Shown in pieces: positions 63,754-64,000 of a stretch of 64,000 nt of DNA. The notes under the pieces are model-generated. The model saw only the letters and a list, made by a program, of their open reading frames with translations. It was not told where the DNA came from and made no database searches. Both the position numbers and the translations under genes were made by a program. Origin of the DNA: Reichenbachiella agarivorans (GTDB lineage: Bacteria; Bacteroidota; Bacteroidia; Cytophagales; Cyclobacteriaceae); the NCBI RefSeq assembly GCF_025502585.1, contig NZ_CP106679.1, positions 787,001 through 851,000 of the forward strand. Reading direction: 5' to 3'. Position 1 is the stretch's first letter, and each line of letters opens with the position of its first letter.

Positions 63754-64000
63754 TTAAACCAGGGATGAATTTTTGAGTCGCAGATTATACTCGGCAAGCA
63801 GCTACCCCATTCTGTGATACCCACTTGTTTTTACCAAATCTAGAGGATTAATTATTCTTTTGAAATGCCTATTGGACACATGACTTTGTGGTTCGCGAGT
63901 AAATGTGCTCGGTGCTTGATCCTGTCTGACAACATACAAAGGGTATAGTTGCAAACTATGTCTAGTTGGGTGGCTGTCAGCCTTTGCACCCTCAACTCGT
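63754..64000. other. Window edge, no gene seen
   Basis: Non-coding stretch upstream of the Crp/Fnr gene; no hairpin or ORF recognised, and the following gene is outside the window. Confidence 0.3.

Overview
The window looks like a chromosomal piece of a Bacteroidota bacterium, most likely of the Cytophagales type (marine or gliding relatives). The basis is a fused SecDF protein, Bacteroidota-specific families (DUF5606, DUF6588, HU-HIG, DUF4625, Y4yA/SbnA-like enzymes), a TonB-dependent receptor, many Cys-anchored lipoproteins, almost no Shine-Dalgarno sequences, and -7 promoter boxes of the Bacteroidota form TAnnTTTG. No rRNA, tRNA, CRISPR array, phage or intact insertion sequence was seen.

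Layout. 1-21.8 kb is mostly housekeeping: EngB, DUF5606, fructose-1,6-bisphosphatase, aspartate kinase, a low-molecular-weight phosphatase, an outer-membrane protein, a 2-Cys peroxiredoxin, RsgA, a glycosyltransferase, SecDF, a DUF2520 dehydrogenase, a SiaC-like phosphoprotein followed by a probable small RNA, a divergent Lrp regulator/DUF1338 dioxygenase pair, glycyl-tRNA synthetase, an MtfA-like peptidase, a DUF721 protein and YebC. 22.5-25.7 kb is a compact three-gene operon of unknown purpose (glutamine-synthetase-like ligase, APH-fold kinase, HAD-IIA phosphatase), followed by a histidine kinase and KatG. 30.4-35.7 kb carries a DUF4625 lipoprotein, a TonB receptor, a saccharopine dehydrogenase and an HU-like protein, separated by intergenic repeats.

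35.9-39.0 kb is an accessory island: a 5 x 22 bp repeat array, a small membrane protein flanked by an 11-bp inverted repeat, a DUF6414 protein, a DUF6364/PIN toxin-antitoxin pair and several long hairpins. 39.0-44.9 kb holds a tight LysE/ATP-grasp/DinB operon, RecX, two STAS-like proteins, an FMN reductase and a secreted caspase-like protein. 44.9-48.4 kb is a four-gene envelope operon (Ig-like lipoprotein, outer-membrane barrel, two lipoproteins). 48.7-56.6 kb has DUF5995, a serine hydrolase, a lipoprotein-type peptide deformylase, DUF418, YcxB-like, NadC, adenine deaminase and a TRIC-family channel.

The strongest candidate for an undescribed system is 56.6-61.6 kb: four overlapping minus-strand genes encoding a DUF3891 protein, an SbnA-like PLP enzyme, an FAD/NAD(P)-binding oxidoreductase and a Y4yA-type PLP decarboxylase. 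They look like a compact pathway for a small diamino acid or diamine without NRPS/NIS ligases. The window ends with an aldo/keto reductase and a Crp/Fnr regulator. At several genes a -7 box lies only 4-5 nt before the start codon, which suggests leaderless mRNAs.
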